The notes: a model not told the origin generated them from the letters alone. 64,000 nucleotides of DNA from Pseudomonas marvdashtae (GCF_014268655.2 NZ_JABWQX020000001.1:2572001-2636000), one strand, 5' to 3'; shown: positions 1 to 8,533, counted from the first letter of the stretch. A program made the numbers and translations.

Positions 1-1255
1 TGCCATGCAACGAGTAACCGCCTACCAGTATTTTCCCATCGGCTTGTGCGGCCACGGACGTAGCGGTATCGAGACTGTAGCCGAGCCGAGTGCGGACCCA
101 GCCCTGGCCCTGGCCAAAATTCGGGTCGAGATGGCCGTCCGACAGATGTCGGGCCAGGACGAAATCGGCCTCGATACCCCCGATGGTTGCACCGGCGGTC
201 AGTACCTTTGCGTCCGGCTGGATCTGGGCTGCCATCCATTGACTGGCAGTGTTGCCAAACGCCAAGAGGCGGCACGGGTCCTCGTTGGCCCCATGGGCCG
301 GTTGGCCATCCTGTCGAATCTTCAGCGACAGGCAATGCATCGGGTCTCGGCTGCTGCCGAACGCCTGCAAATCACCGTTCCCGTGCTGGACGACTTGGCT
401 GATCATTACGCTGCGGCCCTGGGCCCCGATGGACAGGAAGCCGTCCTCAGCAAAGCTGTCATCGAGCTTGCCGGTGGAATCGTAGCGCACCACCAATCCG
501 CGCTGGGGCAAGTCGATGACACCCCCTGCGATGACGCTGCCGTCTGCTTGCAGGTTCAGGCAGCCCAACCAGGTATTCTTCAGCAGCCGCCGGACCATCA
601 CGAAACCGCGACTGTTGAACGAGCTGTCCAGCGAGCCGTCGGGCAATAGGCGGATCAGCACCCCGACATGATCGGACATCTGGAAATGGTGGTTGGCCAG
701 CAAGAGTATCCCGCCATCGGCCTGCACTCGGATGTCGCAAGCCTCCATCCCAGGCACGCCGGGCGGCAGCCAGGGATCACGCAACCCTTGGGAAAGATTG
801 CCGCACAGCCGGACGACCTGTTTCCCGGCCTCGCCGAAGCCTGGGACGGCACGGCCATGCGGGTCGAACAATGCCAGGGCGGGAAGGGTATGGTTGGTCT
901 CTTCGTAGTGCAGGCCCGACAACAGGATATTTCCGTCGGGCAGTTCAATGACTTTGCCCGCTGTGGCTTCGCAACCCTTTTCAAACGACCCGACGATATA
1001 GCCGTGGGCCGCAAAGCTCGTGTCGATCGAGCCGTCAGCAGTGAGTCGCGTCAGGCCGAAGCGGCAACCCTGGGGCGTATTGACGCGGGCTGCGAGCAAG
1101 ATCCGGCCAGCCTGGTCAATGGTCAGTCCGGTGGTGAGGCTTGAAGTGTCGTCGGCGAAACGAACCCAGGCTTTGCCGGCGTCGGCAAAGCCTGAATCGA
1201 GTTGACCGGGATAGGTCGCGGGTGTCGCAAGCATGAGTGCGGATTGATCGAACAT
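1..1255 (-). CDS. Delta-60 repeat protein, 5' part (C-terminus lies off the left edge)
   Basis: The minus-strand frame opens at the ATG at 1255, behind AAGGAGAGG, and stays open to base 1, giving about 418 residues. The product is a chain of roughly 50-60 residue units, each with an aspartate-rich D-x-S-F/G turn: DGSIDTSFAAHGYI, DGSLDSSFNSRGFV, GKLDDSFAEDGFL and DGHLDPNFGQGQGWV. Between them lie strands such as QADGKILVGGY. This is the delta-60 repeat pattern, predicted to form a beta-propeller-like fold. I see no N-terminal signal peptide (it begins MFDQSALMLATPATYPGQLD). Such proteins are common in Pseudomonas and their function is not established. The family call is firm; no role can be given. 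Confidence 0.8.
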   Translation of the reverse strand, partial: MFDQSALMLATPATYPGQLDSGFADAGKAWVRFADDTSSLTTGLTIDQAGRILLAARVNTPQGCRFGLTRLTADGSIDTSFAAHGYIVGSFEKGCEATAGKVIELPDGNILLSGLHYEETNHTLPALALFDPHGRAVPGFGEAGKQVVRLCGNLSQGLRDPWLPPGVPGMEACDIRVQADGGILLLANHHFQMSDHVGVLIRLLPDGSLDSSFNSRGFVMVRRLLKNTWLGCLNLQADGSVIAGGVIDLPQRGLVVRYDSTGKLDDSFAEDGFLSIGAQGRSVMISQVVQHGNGDLQAFGSSRDPMHCLSLKIRQDGQPAHGANEDPCRLLAFGNTASQWMAAQIQPDAKVLTAGATIGGIEADFVLARHLSDGHLDPNFGQGQGWVRTRLGYSLDTATSVAAQADGKILVGGYSLHG

Positions 1256-1339
1256 GCAGGCCTCTCCTTGCGCATCGACCGTCCCGAAGAGGGAGGTGAT
1301 TGCATGACGCCAGACATTCAATCCGCGAATCTGATAATG

Positions 1340-1364
1340 CACAACTGTCAGCTCTTCAGTTGTG
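1340..1364. repeat. Inverted repeat upstream of the delta-60 gene
   Basis: Perfect 8-bp arms CACAACTG (1340-1347) and CAGTTGTG (1357-1364) with a 9-base spacer. It lies 85 bp upstream of the minus-strand delta-60 start, so it could be an operator or a hairpin. No U-run follows on either strand, so it does not look like a terminator. Confidence 0.4.
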
Positions 1365-1441
1365 AGGACAATTCGTGCCGAAACAGTGGCTTTTCAATCC
1401 AGTACCAAGCCGGCAAATCATTACCGGCTGGCAGGAAGTGT

Positions 1442-1708
1442 TTATTCAGGCATGGACCAGGATTGCAGTTTGTAACCCTCCTGGCTCAATTCAGCGCGCG
1501 CCTGTTTCAACAGGTCGGCCAGTTGGGCCGGGTCGGTGTAGGCGCTGCTTGGAATCTGGGTGCGACCAATGTGCGTATTGGTGCGGTCGATGACGGTCAG
1601 GCTCAGTTCGCCGTTACCGTCTTGTGGAGCCCAGGCCACGCATTGGAAAGGACGGAATGCGCGGTCGGCAATCAAAAGAGCTTCGTTGATACGGAGCGGG
1701 GCGTTCAT
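1442..1708 (-). CDS. Conserved hypothetical protein, 88 aa
   Basis: An 88-residue protein starting MNAPLRINEALLIADRAF and ending LQSWSMPE. The frame continues upstream to a possible start at 1804, but those extra residues are low-quality and the ATG at 1708 has a GAGAG motif in front of it, so the shorter form is preferred. There is no signal peptide, membrane segment or motif that I recognise. The sequence looks like a compact soluble alpha/beta protein (strands around CVAWAPQDGNGELSLTVID, then a helix with LADLLKQARAEL). It is read in the same direction as the delta-60 gene, with a 186-bp gap, so it may or may not be cotranscribed. Function unknown. Confidence 0.6.
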   Translation of the reverse strand: MNAPLRINEALLIADRAFRPFQCVAWAPQDGNGELSLTVIDRTNTHIGRTQIPSSAYTDPAQLADLLKQARAELSQEGYKLQSWSMPE

Positions 1709-2049
1709 GGCGTTATCTCTCAAAAGTGCCCATTCAAATGATGTGCCGTCGGTTGGGCGTACCGTGCGGCTGGTTACTTGTACTGATGCCCCGAACCGGG
1801 GCACAGGTCACACAATCTACAAATAAATTTCGATTTTCTTTCAGACCTGGGTTTTGCGCTTTTGTTTGAAAGCTTCCTGAAAGATTCAAGTAAGCGGCAA
1901 CTAACGAAACCCCGCCTTATAACCACTTTCAGCGCTCTTCAATAATCAATTGATACAAGCCGCCGTCAACTTCTTGCTACTGTTACATGCAGGTTTGCCA
2001 AACGCCTGTTTCTACTCATATTTCTTATTTTTGGCGCCAAGGATCAGTC
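1709..2049. other. Intergenic region upstream of the sigma-54 activator gene
   Basis: 341 bp without a credible gene. It separates the divergent hypothetical gene and activator gene, so both promoters should lie here. It holds a tight palindrome, TGCCCCG-AAC-CGGGGCA, at 1787-1803 without a U-run. The stretch from about 1805 to 2045 is clearly AT-richer than its surroundings. I did not find a convincing -24/-12 element here, nor a full copy of the inverted repeat seen upstream of fapA. Confidence 0.5.
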
Positions 2050-3375
2050 ATGATCGAAGCCAGTACGTCACGTCGTCTGCTCGTGGTTGATCCCTGCGAT
2101 GATTGTCATCGCTTATTGCCCGGTCTGCGGACGGTGGGCTGGGACGTCGAGAGTTGCACCCTTGAGCATGCCGCGGACCGGACATGCGACGTCGGCCTGT
2201 TGCGCTTGCAACCGGCACATCTGGAGCGACCCGAAGCGGTCAAGGAACTGATCAGCCGCAGCGGCACCGAATGGATCGCCGTGCTCAACCAGGAAGTGCT
2301 GCGCCTGAAGAATGTCGGCGATTTTGTCTGCGAGTGGTTTTTCGATTTCCATACCTTGCCGTTCGACGTGTCTCGGGTCCAGGTGACGCTGGGCCGCGCA
2401 TTCGGCATGGCGCGCCTGCGGGGGCAGGGCTCGATTCACATTGATGAGCCTGAACACGAACTGCTGGGCGACAGCAAACCCATCCGCGAACTGCGAAAGT
2501 TATTGGCCAAGCTGGCGCCCGCCGAATCACCGGTATTGATTCGTGGTGAAAGCGGCACCGGCAAGGAACTGGTCGCCCACACGTTGCATCGCCAGTCCCA
2601 TCGGCGTAACAAGCCGTTCATTGCGATCAATTGCGGAGCGATCCCCGAGCACCTGATCCAGTCTGAATTGTTTGGCCACGAGAAGGGTGCTTTCACCGGC
2701 GCCCACCAGCGCAAGATCGGGCGAATCGAAGCAGCTCATGGCGGCACGCTGTTTCTCGACGAAGTCGGCGATCTGCCGCTGGAGCTGCAAGCCAATCTGC
2801 TGCGTTTCCTCCAGGAAAAACATATTGAGCGAGTCGGCGGCAGCCAGCCTATTCCGGTCGACGTGCGCATACTGGCCGCGACTCATGTGGATCTGGAAGC
2901 TGCGATCGAGCACAGGCGTTTTCGCGAGGATTTGTACTATCGCTTGAACGTCCTGCAAGTGGTCATGGCGCCATTGCGTGAACGCCATGGCGACCTGGCG
3001 ATGCTGGCCAGCCATTTTTCGCATTTCTACAGCCATGAAACCGGTCGCCGTTCTCGCAGCTTCAGCGAAGATGCGTTGGTGGCGATGGGCATGCACGACT
3101 GGCCCGGCAATGTGCGAGAGCTGGCCAACCGAGTTCGACGCGGCCTGGTGCTGGCGGAGGGGCGGCAGATCGAAGCCCGGGACCTGGGCCTGGCCAGCCG
3201 TCAAGGCGTGACGGCCCCGATGGGCACACTGGAAGACTACAAGACCCGCGCCGAGCGCCAGGCGCTGAGCGATGTGCTCAACCGCCACAGCGACAACTTG
3301 AGTGTGGCGGCCAAGGTGCTAGGCGTGTCACGACCGACTTTTTATCGGTTGTTGCACAAGCATCAGATCCGCTAG
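2050..3375 (+). CDS. Sigma-54-dependent enhancer-binding activator next to fap
   Basis: 441 residues from the ATG at 2050, which has AAGGAT eight bases upstream; an in-frame start at 1987 lacks this. Residues 1-125 form a degenerate receiver-like domain (LLVVDPCDDC start), which I think resembles the VpsR-type N-terminus. Then comes a full AAA+ core: Walker A GESGTGKE, the sigma-54 contact loop GAFTGA, Walker B GGTLFLDEVGDLP, and the arginine-finger region FREDLYYRLNVL. The C-terminus is a Fis-type helix-turn-helix (VAAKVLGVSRPTFYRLLHKH). The GAFTGA motif implies it opens RpoN promoters. The gene converges on fapF and shares a terminator with it. A sigma-54-type promoter with inverted repeats sits upstream of fapA, so fap is its most likely local target (inference). 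Confidence 0.9.
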   Translation: MIEASTSRRLLVVDPCDDCHRLLPGLRTVGWDVESCTLEHAADRTCDVGLLRLQPAHLERPEAVKELISRSGTEWIAVLNQEVLRLKNVGDFVCEWFFDFHTLPFDVSRVQVTLGRAFGMARLRGQGSIHIDEPEHELLGDSKPIRELRKLLAKLAPAESPVLIRGESGTGKELVAHTLHRQSHRRNKPFIAINCGAIPEHLIQSELFGHEKGAFTGAHQRKIGRIEAAHGGTLFLDEVGDLPLELQANLLRFLQEKHIERVGGSQPIPVDVRILAATHVDLEAAIEHRRFREDLYYRLNVLQVVMAPLRERHGDLAMLASHFSHFYSHETGRRSRSFSEDALVAMGMHDWPGNVRELANRVRRGLVLAEGRQIEARDLGLASRQGVTAPMGTLEDYKTRAERQALSDVLNRHSDNLSVAAKVLGVSRPTFYRLLHKHQIR

Positions 3376-3387
3376 AGCGTTCAATCA

Positions 3388-3430
3388 AACCTTGTGGCAG
3401 CGCGCTTGCCGGCCCCACAAGGTTTTTTTG
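3388..3430. terminator. Bidirectional intrinsic terminator between the activator gene and fapF
   Basis: Arms AACCTTGTGG (3388-3397) and CCACAAGGTT (3415-3424), perfectly complementary. A T7 run follows on the plus strand, and on the minus strand the hairpin is followed by TTTGATTG. It serves the activator gene and probably fapF as well. Confidence 0.8.
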
Positions 3431-3447
3431 CAAGATCATCCGCCGCG

Positions 3448-4731
3448 TTAGAAGTAATACGGAAATTTCAGGCTGAAGGTGAAGTCCGGCGCATCGTCGG
3501 TCAGCCCGATGGACAGGTTGGGCACGATGGTCAGGTTGTCGCTGGCGGCCACGGTCATGCCGATGTTGAAGTAGCCGGCATTGGCGTCGCTGGACACCAC
3601 CGATTCCCAATCCCCACCGTCCTGCTTGAGCTTGCTTTTTTTCTGGATCAGGTCAGAGACCGAGAACGACATGCTCATCTTTTCGTTCAAGGCAAACGCA
3701 ATGCCCGCGCCGATCTGGAAGCTGTCGCCGATCCGCACCTTGCCCGGCACTTCCTGGTTGACCGTGGAGCTGATGTCGTCGAAGGATTCTTCCAGGTTAT
3801 GGGTGTAGGAAAGGCTGCCGAACAGCACCGCCGGATCAAAGGTCTTGACCAGGGAAATCCCGGGTGTGATCGACCAGACGCCGTTGCCGGTGGGCAGGTC
3901 TTCAGGCACGAACAGGTTGGTATTGACCTGGGACTGGCGCAGCTTGATGCCGAACGGGTCCTTGCCGGTGGGGGCCTTGACCCGCAGGGTCAACACCGCA
4001 TCGGGGGAGTTGATCGATTCATCCATGAACTTGTAGGCGATGCCGAAATTGACGTCGCCGATGGTGGGGTCGCGGGTCACGGTTTCTTCGCTGGTGACGC
4101 CGGCCGCGCCGTTGTTCGCGCCACCGGACTGGTACGTGGATTCGCGGTAGATCACCGGCACGTTGAGGTCGAACTGCCAGCGGTTGTCGAAGTTGTAGCG
4201 GCCGGTCAGGTCCAGCGTCCAGGTGTCGGCCTTGATCCGGTCGAGATTGATGTTGCCCAGGAAAATCGAATCCAGCGCCAGGAAGCCGTTGAGGATCAAC
4301 TGCCGGGTGTCATAGCGTGAGTAGGTCACGCCGGTTTCGAAGCTGAACTTGCCGCCGCCGAAAAAGCCGCTGGCCTCGTCGTAGAGGTTGGAGACGCTCT
4401 GCGCCGGTTGCGAGTCGTCGGCGAGCGATTGCCCGTAGCCGCTGCCGCCGGCCGTTGCGGTGCCGCTGCCGGCCACGCCCTGGTTGCCCTTCATGTCGGC
4501 CGGGGACTTGGCCAGGCGCTTGGGCGGCGGTGCGGCGGGTTGATCTTCTACCTGGCGGACCCGTTGTTCGAGTACCGCCAGGGCTTTTTGCTGGACCTCG
4601 TAGCGTTGCCTGAGCTCGAGAAGTTCTTGTTTCAAGGCTTCGATGTCCGCGTCCGGTGCCGCTTGCAACACGGTTGCCGGGAACATCGAGGTCAAACACA
4701 TCACAGCGCGCAACGATACGGATCGATACAT
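3448..4731 (-). CDS. fapF: FapF, outer-membrane pore for functional amyloid export
   Basis: 427 residues. A signal peptide ([24 protein letters not shown]) is followed by a short coiled coil ([22 protein letters not shown]), a proline-rich linker (about residues 65-75), and a long beta-rich domain ending in aromatic residues ([11 protein letters not shown]), as expected for an outer-membrane barrel. In the Fap family FapF is a trimeric barrel whose coiled coil gates export of FapA, FapB, FapC and FapE. It is the last gene of the minus-strand operon fapABCDEF, 46 bp after fapE. Length and layout match the family, and the neighbours make the call secure. Confidence 0.95.
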   Translation of the reverse strand: MYRSVSLRAVMCLTSMFPATVLQAAPDADIEALKQELLELRQRYEVQQKALAVLEQRVRQVEDQPAAPPPKRLAKSPADMKGNQGVAGSGTATAGGSGYGQSLADDSQPAQSVSNLYDEASGFFGGGKFSFETGVTYSRYDTRQLILNGFLALDSIFLGNINLDRIKADTWTLDLTGRYNFDNRWQFDLNVPVIYRESTYQSGGANNGAAGVTSEETVTRDPTIGDVNFGIAYKFMDESINSPDAVLTLRVKAPTGKDPFGIKLRQSQVNTNLFVPEDLPTGNGVWSITPGISLVKTFDPAVLFGSLSYTHNLEESFDDISSTVNQEVPGKVRIGDSFQIGAGIAFALNEKMSMSFSVSDLIQKKSKLKQDGGDWESVVSSDANAGYFNIGMTVAASDNLTIVPNLSIGLTDDAPDFTFSLKFPYYF

Positions 4732-4777
4732 GAAATATGCCGTCCCTATTTGCTCAATGATCGGAGATCAGCGTAGA

Positions 4778-5524
4778 TCAATATCCGAGGTTGCGAAGCC
4801 CGCGCAGTTGCGTGAGGTTGCAGTCCAACGCTCCGGCGCTGGGGCCGTTGCTGTTCAGCACCACGTTGAGCTGGGTCATGTTGTTGACCAGGTTGCTGTT
4901 GCCCAGCAGGCGAGTGTTTTGCAGCAAGCCGCCTTGGGCCACCTGGTGCAGTGTGCCGCCCTGGTTGTGGCTGGCCTGGATCGCCATCTGCACGCCGCTG
5001 CCTGTGGCCGTGACCGCGACACTGCCGGCGGCGTTGCTGCCGCTGATGGTCTGGCCTTTGCCAAGCAGTTGGCCTTGGGAGGGCGCCAACGCAGGTGCCT
5101 GGCTGCTTTCCTTCACGTTGATGCTGACGTTGTTGTAAGCGGTATTACCGTCGCCCGCGGCGCGCACGCTCTGGGTCACACCCTGGCCTGAGCCAAGGCC
5201 GGCACCGCCGGTAATCGTGCCATTGCCCTGCTGCGGGGCGCTGCCGTTACCGGTCTGTTTGATGGTGGAGACATAGAACTCGGGTTTGACCGTGGAGGCC
5301 TGGATCTGCATGGCACTGGAGGCGCCGATCAAGTCGCCACTGGCGTTGCGCCAAGTGCTGGTCATGACGATGCCAAAGCTGATCACCCGTCCGGGCATGA
5401 CGTAACGACCGCGCAGCTCGGCGAGCTCCTGGTCCTTGACTTCGATGGGTTTGAAACCGGCGTGGGCAAGACCCGACGTCGTTGCGGCCAGGCAGGCCAG
5501 CGTGAGCCAGTATGAGCTTTTCAT
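4778..5524 (-). CDS. fapE: FapE, Fap amyloid system component
   Basis: 248 residues from the ATG at 5524, behind GGGAG; the signal peptide begins MKSSYWLTLACLAATTSGLAHA. The middle is rich in Gly, Asn, Gln and Ser, with amyloid-like stretches (DGNTAYNNVSINV, GNSNLVNNMTQLNV). The C-terminus is conserved-looking (LDCNLTQLRGLRNLGY). In characterised Fap systems FapE is secreted through FapF and found as a minor part of mature fibrils; its exact role is not settled. It sits between fapD and fapF on the minus strand. Confidence 0.93.
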   Translation of the reverse strand: MKSSYWLTLACLAATTSGLAHAGFKPIEVKDQELAELRGRYVMPGRVISFGIVMTSTWRNASGDLIGASSAMQIQASTVKPEFYVSTIKQTGNGSAPQQGNGTITGGAGLGSGQGVTQSVRAAGDGNTAYNNVSINVKESSQAPALAPSQGQLLGKGQTISGSNAAGSVAVTATGSGVQMAIQASHNQGGTLHQVAQGGLLQNTRLLGNSNLVNNMTQLNVVLNSNGPSAGALDCNLTQLRGLRNLGY

Positions 5525-5581
5525 GTGTTGCTCCCGGAGCATCCTGCTCCTTTTGTATTTTTATTGGCAGTTGTTCGGCGA

Positions 5582-6262
5582 TTAGAAAAAGTCGCTCTGG
5601 ATGAAGCCGAAATCCATCAGTTCCGCGTCCTTGACCGGGTTGAAACCGTCCAGCTTGTTACGCGCCGTCAGCGGTTGCGGTGGGCTGCGCAAGGCGTTGG
5701 TCTTGTCGTAACCGGGGCCGACGATGGCAAAGACGATGCCGTTCCAGCCCTTGATGAACTCATCATGGGCGTAGCGTTTGTGCCCCAGCACCGGGTCAGC
5801 GATGTAGACCCATTGCTTGTCGGCCCGCTGCAGCACCACGAAATGCTTGTAGCCGCGTATCTCCATCAGGACCACGACCGGGATCGTCACCGCGGCGAGT
5901 TTTTCCGGCGGTATCCGATAGCCTCGAGCGCGCATGCCGATGGTTTCCACGTAGCGCTTCATGTCCAGCATGGAAAAACCCTGGGTGCGGACCAGGTCTT
6001 GGTCGGCATTTACCAGCATGCCCTTGATGACGTGCTCTTCATCGACGTCAAGCCAGTAGGCCTGGCGCAATACGGTGGCCAGTGCGGCGGCACCGCAACT
6101 GAAATCGGTTTTCTGCTCGACGATGTCGCTGAACTTGCGTTCGCGCACGCTTTGCACCGGTTTGTAGACCAGCATGCCGCCAGGCAGGGCAGCGACAGGC
6201 ATCTGCGCGGCTTCGGTCGCGCAGGCAAAGCAAATGCACAGGCAAAGGGCTGTCGCACGCAT
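5582..6262 (-). CDS. fapD: FapD, C39-type cysteine protease of the Fap system
   Basis: 226 residues with a signal peptide (MRATALCLCICFACATEAA). The C39 peptidase core shows the catalytic cysteine in TDFSCGAAALATVL, the histidine in GYKHFVVLQ and the aspartate in YIADPVLGH. The family is thought to process or assist Fap subunits in the periplasm before export. The gene follows fapC, with a strong hairpin in the 66-bp gap between them that may lower transcription from fapD onward. Confidence 0.95.
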   Translation of the reverse strand: MRATALCLCICFACATEAAQMPVAALPGGMLVYKPVQSVRERKFSDIVEQKTDFSCGAAALATVLRQAYWLDVDEEHVIKGMLVNADQDLVRTQGFSMLDMKRYVETIGMRARGYRIPPEKLAAVTIPVVVLMEIRGYKHFVVLQRADKQWVYIADPVLGHKRYAHDEFIKGWNGIVFAIVGPGYDKTNALRSPPQPLTARNKLDGFNPVKDAELMDFGFIQSDFF

Positions 6263-6293
6263 GATCGATACGCCTTGGATAAACCCAGGAAAT

Positions 6294-6315
6294 GAAGCCC
6301 CGTTGCCGGGGCTTC
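6294..6315 (-). terminator. Hairpin between fapC and fapD, possible attenuator
   Basis: Perfect 9-bp arms, GAAGCCCCG (6294-6302) and CGGGGCTTC (6307-6315), with a 4-base loop. On the transcribed minus strand it starts 13 bases after the fapC stop codon and is followed by ATTTCC, a weak U-tract. It could terminate part of the transcripts or shield the 3' end of fapABC mRNA from exonucleases. Confidence 0.6.
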
Positions 6316-6328
6316 GTTTCGTGCGCGC

Positions 6329-7312
6329 TTACATGCAGGCCTTGCAGCCGGCCGCAATGGACAGCGAATTGCTCTGCTGGTTGCCCACGCCCGCCGACAC
6401 GTTGGCGCCGCCGTTACCGGAGAAGCCATTCATGGAGTTGGTCATGGTGGCGTTGTTATAGACAGGGTTTTTCCAGCCGTCGCGCGTCAGCACTTGCTGG
6501 GTGTTGCTGCCGGCCAGTTCGAAGGTCCCCACGGCGGAGAACTTGAACTTGTCGTCATCGTGACCACCACCGTAGCCGCCTTTGTTGCCCCAGCCACCGT
6601 CGTCTTCGACGGTACCGTTGCCTTTGGCCTTGAAAGTGCCGGAAGCCTCGTAGCTGTTGGTAAGCGTAACGACCTTATCGGTCTTCACGCCTTTGTTGTC
6701 GACAACCAGGCCGGTGGAGGACTGGTCAGCCGCGGCAGAAGCCTGGGCGACACGGCCGCCCGATACAGCGATGGCCAGGTTGTTTTTCTGCTGGTTGAAA
6801 TTGCCGGCGGTCACGTTGATGCCGATGTTGCCGGAGCCGTCGTTGCCTGCATTGGTGAGAGAAGCGTTGTTTTGCGTGGAGTTGTTCTTCACGTAGTTGT
6901 TGTTATTGACCTGCGTGGCGCTAGAAGCCGCGACTGCCGAGCCAAAGATGAAGCTTTCATCGGCGGTGGCCAATGCGGCGGCGTTGTCTTGCTGGTTGCC
7001 GTCACCGGCGGCGATGTTGGCGCCCATGTTGCCGTTGCTGCCATTGAGCGAGTCAGTGGCTTCGGCGGTGTTGCGGGTTGCCTGGTTGGTCACGACGTTG
7101 CCGTCGCTGTTTTGCTCATCCAGCACCGTAGCCCCAGCGCCGGCACTGATAGAGAGCAATTGTTCCAGCGTCGGCCCCTTGGGACCCTGGTTGCCATGGC
7201 CATGGCCATGGCCATTGCCATGACCGTTGCCGTTTCCTCCAGCCTGTGCAGCCATTGCCATGACAGCGGCGAGAGCGAAAACCAATGGTTTGAGCGCCAT
7301 TGTAGGTTTCAT
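6329..7312 (-). CDS. fapC: FapC, major amyloid fibril subunit
   Basis: 327 residues. Signal peptide, then a Gly/Asn/His-rich run (about residues 26-45). The three imperfect amyloid repeats carry MGANIAAGDGNQQDN, NIGINVTAGNFNQQKN and GGANVSAGVGNQQSN, separated by long linkers; the second linker holds a charged Gly-rich piece (DDGGWGNKGGYGGGHDDD). The chain ends in a CxxC motif (CKACM), as is usual for FapC. Start chosen at 7312 with AAGGAGA just upstream. FapC forms the body of extracellular Fap fibrils that strengthen biofilms. The gene follows fapB after 60 bp. Confidence 0.97.
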   Translation of the reverse strand: MKPTMALKPLVFALAAVMAMAAQAGGNGNGHGNGHGHGHGNQGPKGPTLEQLLSISAGAGATVLDEQNSDGNVVTNQATRNTAEATDSLNGSNGNMGANIAAGDGNQQDNAAALATADESFIFGSAVAASSATQVNNNNYVKNNSTQNNASLTNAGNDGSGNIGINVTAGNFNQQKNNLAIAVSGGRVAQASAAADQSSTGLVVDNKGVKTDKVVTLTNSYEASGTFKAKGNGTVEDDGGWGNKGGYGGGHDDDKFKFSAVGTFELAGSNTQQVLTRDGWKNPVYNNATMTNSMNGFSGNGGANVSAGVGNQQSNSLSIAAGCKACM

Positions 7313-7367
7313 GGTGTTTCTCCTTGCGTGTCGTTGGTTAAGTGTCAGTACTTTCTTATGTGCTGCG

Positions 7368-7388
7368 CCGGGTCAGTCAGCGACCCGG
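7368..7388 (-). repeat. Hairpin across the fapB stop codon
   Basis: Perfect 7-bp arms CCGGGTC (7368-7374) and GACCCGG (7382-7388) with a 7-base loop. The hairpin includes the end of fapB. No U-run follows, so an effect on mRNA stability or on fapC translation is more likely than termination. Confidence 0.45.
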
Positions 7389-7951
7389 ATGCTCAGGGTG
7401 TTAGCCATGCGGTTGCCCACCCCGGCACTCTGGTTCACCTGGATCACCCCTCGGCTGCCGGTGAAGGCCTGGTCGCCGATGGCGACCTGGCGACTGCCGG
7501 TTGGGGTGTCAGTTGCTCCTGAGTTCGGTACCAGCGCCACGTTCTGTTGGGAAAGGGCGCTGTCGTCCATGCCTTGCGGACCGGCACTGATGCCTACCCG
7601 CATGACATTGGCCATCTGGTTGTTGGCCCCGGCGGACTGGTTGACACCCAGCACACCGTTACCGTTGCTGAAGGAGGTGCCGCCGATGCGCGCGCTTGCG
7701 TTCATCGACCGGCTGGCCGCCGTGTCGAGGCGTTGGCGCACGACAGTGGTGGCCTGGGCGCTGGTGCCGATGGCGATGGCGCGGGTATTGGTCTGCTGGA
7801 TCTGGTCACCAGCGGCCTGGTTGACGTTGAAATTGCCGGTATAGCGGCCACCGGAATTCTGCAGGTCGGCATGGCTGGTGACCGCCACGCCGGGATCGGC
7901 GAGCACGGTGGATGAGCCGAGCAGGGCGATCGCGAGCCAGGTCGGATTCAT
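7373..7951 (-). CDS. fapB: FapB, amyloid nucleator subunit
   Basis: 192 residues with a signal peptide (MNPTWLAIALLGSSTVLA). Three amyloid repeats are visible: GNFNVNQAAGDQIQQTN, GVLGVNQSAGANNQMAN and GVIQVNQSAGVGNRMAN. They match the FapC repeat pattern (V-N-x-x-A-G-x-x-N-Q/R-x-x-N). FapB is a minor fibril component believed to nucleate FapC. It lacks the C-terminal CxxC of FapC. The start lies one base after the fapA stop, so translation is probably coupled. Confidence 0.96.
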   Translation of the reverse strand: MNPTWLAIALLGSSTVLADPGVAVTSHADLQNSGGRYTGNFNVNQAAGDQIQQTNTRAIAIGTSAQATTVVRQRLDTAASRSMNASARIGGTSFSNGNGVLGVNQSAGANNQMANVMRVGISAGPQGMDDSALSQQNVALVPNSGATDTPTGSRQVAIGDQAFTGSRGVIQVNQSAGVGNRMANTLSIRVAD

Positions 7952-7952
7952 C

Positions 7953-8399
7953 TCACTGACCTCCCGCCAGCCGACCCAATGGGGCCAGGCCGGAACTCAG
8001 CGAGCGATTGATGGTGCCCGAGATCGCGCCGCCGCTTCCGCCACCATGACCGGCATTCATGCCGGGCATGCCGTTGGGGTTGGTCACGACATTGAGGCCT
8101 TGCACACCGGTATTCGGATTGACGGTGTTGCGGATCGTCGAACCGCTGGCGACCCCGGCGAAATCGCCATCGCTCAGCTCGGTGCTGGCAGTCGCCTGGT
8201 TGATTCGATCGGATGGATTGGCATTGACGGTGGTCGGGTAGGGGTCTTTACCGCCGTTACGCCCGATATGAACCGGTTGCACGTCGCGGTCGAGTACGAT
8301 GACGCCGTTGCCCTCGGCCTGCACCGGTAAGCTGAGCGTCGCACCGGCGGCGCAGCCAATCACTAACAGACAGGTCAAGCTTCTGTTGAAAGTCCCCAT
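7953..8399 (-). CDS. fapA: FapA, Fap amyloid system chaperone-like component
   Basis: 148 residues, first gene of the operon. Signal peptide MGTFNRSLTCLLVIGCAAGATLSLPVQA, then a Gly/Asn/Met-rich low-complexity tail (MPGMNAGHGGGSGG). AAGGAA lies about 9 bases before the ATG. In other Pseudomonas FapA is secreted and controls how much FapC versus FapB is found in fibrils; the mechanism is not fixed. A sigma-54-type promoter lies about 57 bp upstream. Confidence 0.93.
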   Translation of the reverse strand: MGTFNRSLTCLLVIGCAAGATLSLPVQAEGNGVIVLDRDVQPVHIGRNGGKDPYPTTVNANPSDRINQATASTELSDGDFAGVASGSTIRNTVNPNTGVQGLNVVTNPNGMPGMNAGHGGGSGGAISGTINRSLSSGLAPLGRLAGGQ

Positions 8400-8455
8400 G
8401 ACATCATTTCCTTCTTCACTGGACGCTGGCCCTAGTCAGCGTTGCGAAGGGAAAG

Positions 8456-8473
8456 AGCAGGTGTTGTGCCGGA
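8456..8473 (-). promoter_or_regulatory. Sigma-54 (-24/-12) promoter of the fap operon
   Basis: On the minus strand the sequence is TCCGGCACAACACCTGCT. GG and GC are separated by exactly 10 bases, as required for RpoN, and the element matches TGGCAC-N5-TTGC with one mismatch in each half (CGGCAC and CTGC). Transcription would start near 8446, giving a leader of about 47 bases before fapA. Confidence 0.75.
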
Positions 8474-8515
8474 TTCTGGAAAACCAATGGATTCAATGGC
8501 TTGGCTGATGGGTAA

Positions 8516-8533
8516 GGTTTCCATCGCGAAACC
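8516..8533. promoter_or_regulatory. Candidate activator site 1 upstream of fapA
   Basis: GGTTTC-N6-GAAACC, perfect 6-bp arms. It shares the TTTC-N6-GAAA core with the two sites further upstream and abuts site 2 (centres 18 bp apart). It sits about 80 bp upstream of the predicted transcription start, a normal place for a sigma-54 activator. Confidence 0.5.

Noticed and set aside
1787..1803. TGCCCCG-AAC-CGGGGCA hairpin as a terminator
   Set aside because: No U-run on either strand and no gene ends here, so it is left as an unexplained palindrome.
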